A stretch of 64,000 nucleotides of DNA from Stagnihabitans lacustris (GTDB taxonomy: Bacteria; Pseudomonadota; Alphaproteobacteria; Rhodobacterales; Rhodobacteraceae), in contig NZ_JAPDGS010000002.1 in the NCBI RefSeq assembly GCF_025950525.1, positions 62,001 through 126,000 on the forward strand. The letters are read 5' to 3'. Made by a program: the position numbers and the translations under genes. Positions 63,407 to 64,000 of the stretch are shown piece after piece (the first letter of the stretch is position 1; each line of letters starts with the position of its first letter). The notes below the pieces were generated by a model, which was given only the letters and a program-made list of their open reading frames with translations, was not told where the DNA came from and made no database searches.

Positions 63407-64000
63407 CTATCCCCGGGCCGAGACCGCGTGGATCAGCCCCGCCCCCGCCTCGATCCAGGCGGCGCGCGGCGTGGTCAGGCTTTCGTGATGCGCCGGGATC
63501 GGGGCCACGGGAAGTCCGCTTTCGTCGCCCGAGATCAGCGCCGTTGCGGCTTCGGTCCCAAAGACCGTGCCCGGCCCGATGCCGCGCCCGGAATAGCCGA
63601 AACAGGCATAGGCCTGGGGCCCAAAGGCGACGATCTTCGGCACATGGTCGCTTGTCATCGCGATCCGCCCCCGCCAGGCATGTTCGAACGGCGCATCGGC
63701 GATCTGCGGATAGACCTGCGCCAGTTTGCGCCGCGCCCAGGCGGCGTGCAGCGGCCCCAAAGGCCCTTCAGAGTTCCCCATCGCCCCCAGGATCATCCGC
63801 CCCGCCTGGTCGATCCGGAAAGAGGACATGACCATGGCGGTATCCCAACAGCCCTCACCCCCGGGCAGGATGTCGGCGCGGTCCAGCGGCGCGGTGGCGA
63901 ATTGGCAATAGCTGACCGGCACATAGCGCGGCGCCAGCGCGGCAAGCCCCAGGTGATAGGCATTGGTCGCCACCAGAACCGCCCGCGCCTGGATGCGGTG
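63407..64000 (-). CDS. FAD-dependent amine/amino-acid oxidase, C-terminal part (partial)
   Basis: The window ends inside this gene. The visible 197 residues include VLVATNAYHLG, YCQFATAPLDRADILPG, FRIDQAGRMILGAMG, WRGRIAMTSDHVPKIV and the FAD-closing CFGYSGRGIGPGTVFG. These are typical of the DAO family close to gamma-glutamylputrescine or glycine/sarcosine oxidases. The 120 bases between this gene and the nuclease hold no gene. Confidence 0.85.
   Translation of the reverse strand, partial: HRIQARAVLVATNAYHLGLAALAPRYVPVSYCQFATAPLDRADILPGGEGCWDTAMVMSSFRIDQAGRMILGAMGNSEGPLGPLHAAWARRKLAQVYPQIADAPFEHAWRGRIAMTSDHVPKIVAFGPQAYACFGYSGRGIGPGTVFGTEAATALISGDESGLPVAPIPAHHESLTTPRAAWIEAGAGLIHAVSARG

Overview
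The window is a high-GC chromosomal segment, most likely from an alphaproteobacterium of the Rhodobacteraceae/Paracoccaceae type. This rests on GC-rich third codon positions, dense operons joined by ATGA-type overlaps, a thu-like sugar locus, IorAB-type molybdoenzymes and the C-terminal remnant of a recombinase common in that group. No rRNA or tRNA gene was seen. All calls were made by reading the sequence; no database search was run.

Layout. (1) 1-6865: a catabolic operon with an SDR tail, a beta-keto acid cleavage enzyme, a carboxymuconolactone-decarboxylase-like protein, an amidohydrolase/lactonase and an aldehyde dehydrogenase. It is followed by a ribose/xylose-type ABC ATPase and permease with no binding protein in view. 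(2) 6886-15078: a LysR regulator divergent from an IorAB-like molybdenum hydroxylase; two paralogous cyclophilin-like proteins, one secreted and one cytosolic, flanking an MFS_3 exporter and a zinc alcohol dehydrogenase; then a second LysR. (3) 15079-30870: a probable transferred island. It holds the decayed C-terminus of a serine recombinase, then two overlapping giant genes (3043 aa with a Tat signal, and 1796 aa without one) that I cannot assign to a function, then a small secreted-protein gene interrupted by a TGA codon. This is the best candidate for an undescribed system. (4) 31212-41290: a complete type I-E CRISPR-Cas locus (cas3, cse1, cse2, cas7, cas5, cas6, cas1, cas2), a leader with a five-copy 14-bp tandem repeat, and 21 repeats with 20 spacers at an exact 61-bp period. 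A repeat-like element spans the cas3 stop codon. (5) 41291-44272: a decay zone with an LLM-type flavin oxidoreductase whose C-terminus is out of frame, a broken FAD/NAD(P)-binding gene and a broken Rrf2 regulator. (6) 44273-51372: a thu-like (trehalose-type disaccharide) ABC transport and oxidation locus with its own LacI regulator and two identical candidate operators. (7) 51369-58670: a six-gene minus-strand operon (GlpA-like and GlpB-like flavoproteins, FGGY kinase, aldo/keto reductase, Old Yellow Enzyme, SDR) with a divergent DeoR regulator. (8) 58794-64000: a YhaO/YhaN (SbcDC-like) nuclease-ATPase pair and the end of an amine/amino-acid oxidase gene.

How the parts work together. Regions 1, 2, 6 and 7 look like ordinary carbon-scavenging modules, each with its own regulator. 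Region 4 is a self-contained adaptive immune locus: Cas1-Cas2 for acquisition, Cascade (Cse1, Cse2, Cas7, Cas5, Cas6) for crRNA processing and target binding, and Cas3 for degradation. Regions 3 and 5 on either side carry signs of transfer and decay, so the island and CRISPR locus sit in a plastic part of the chromosome.
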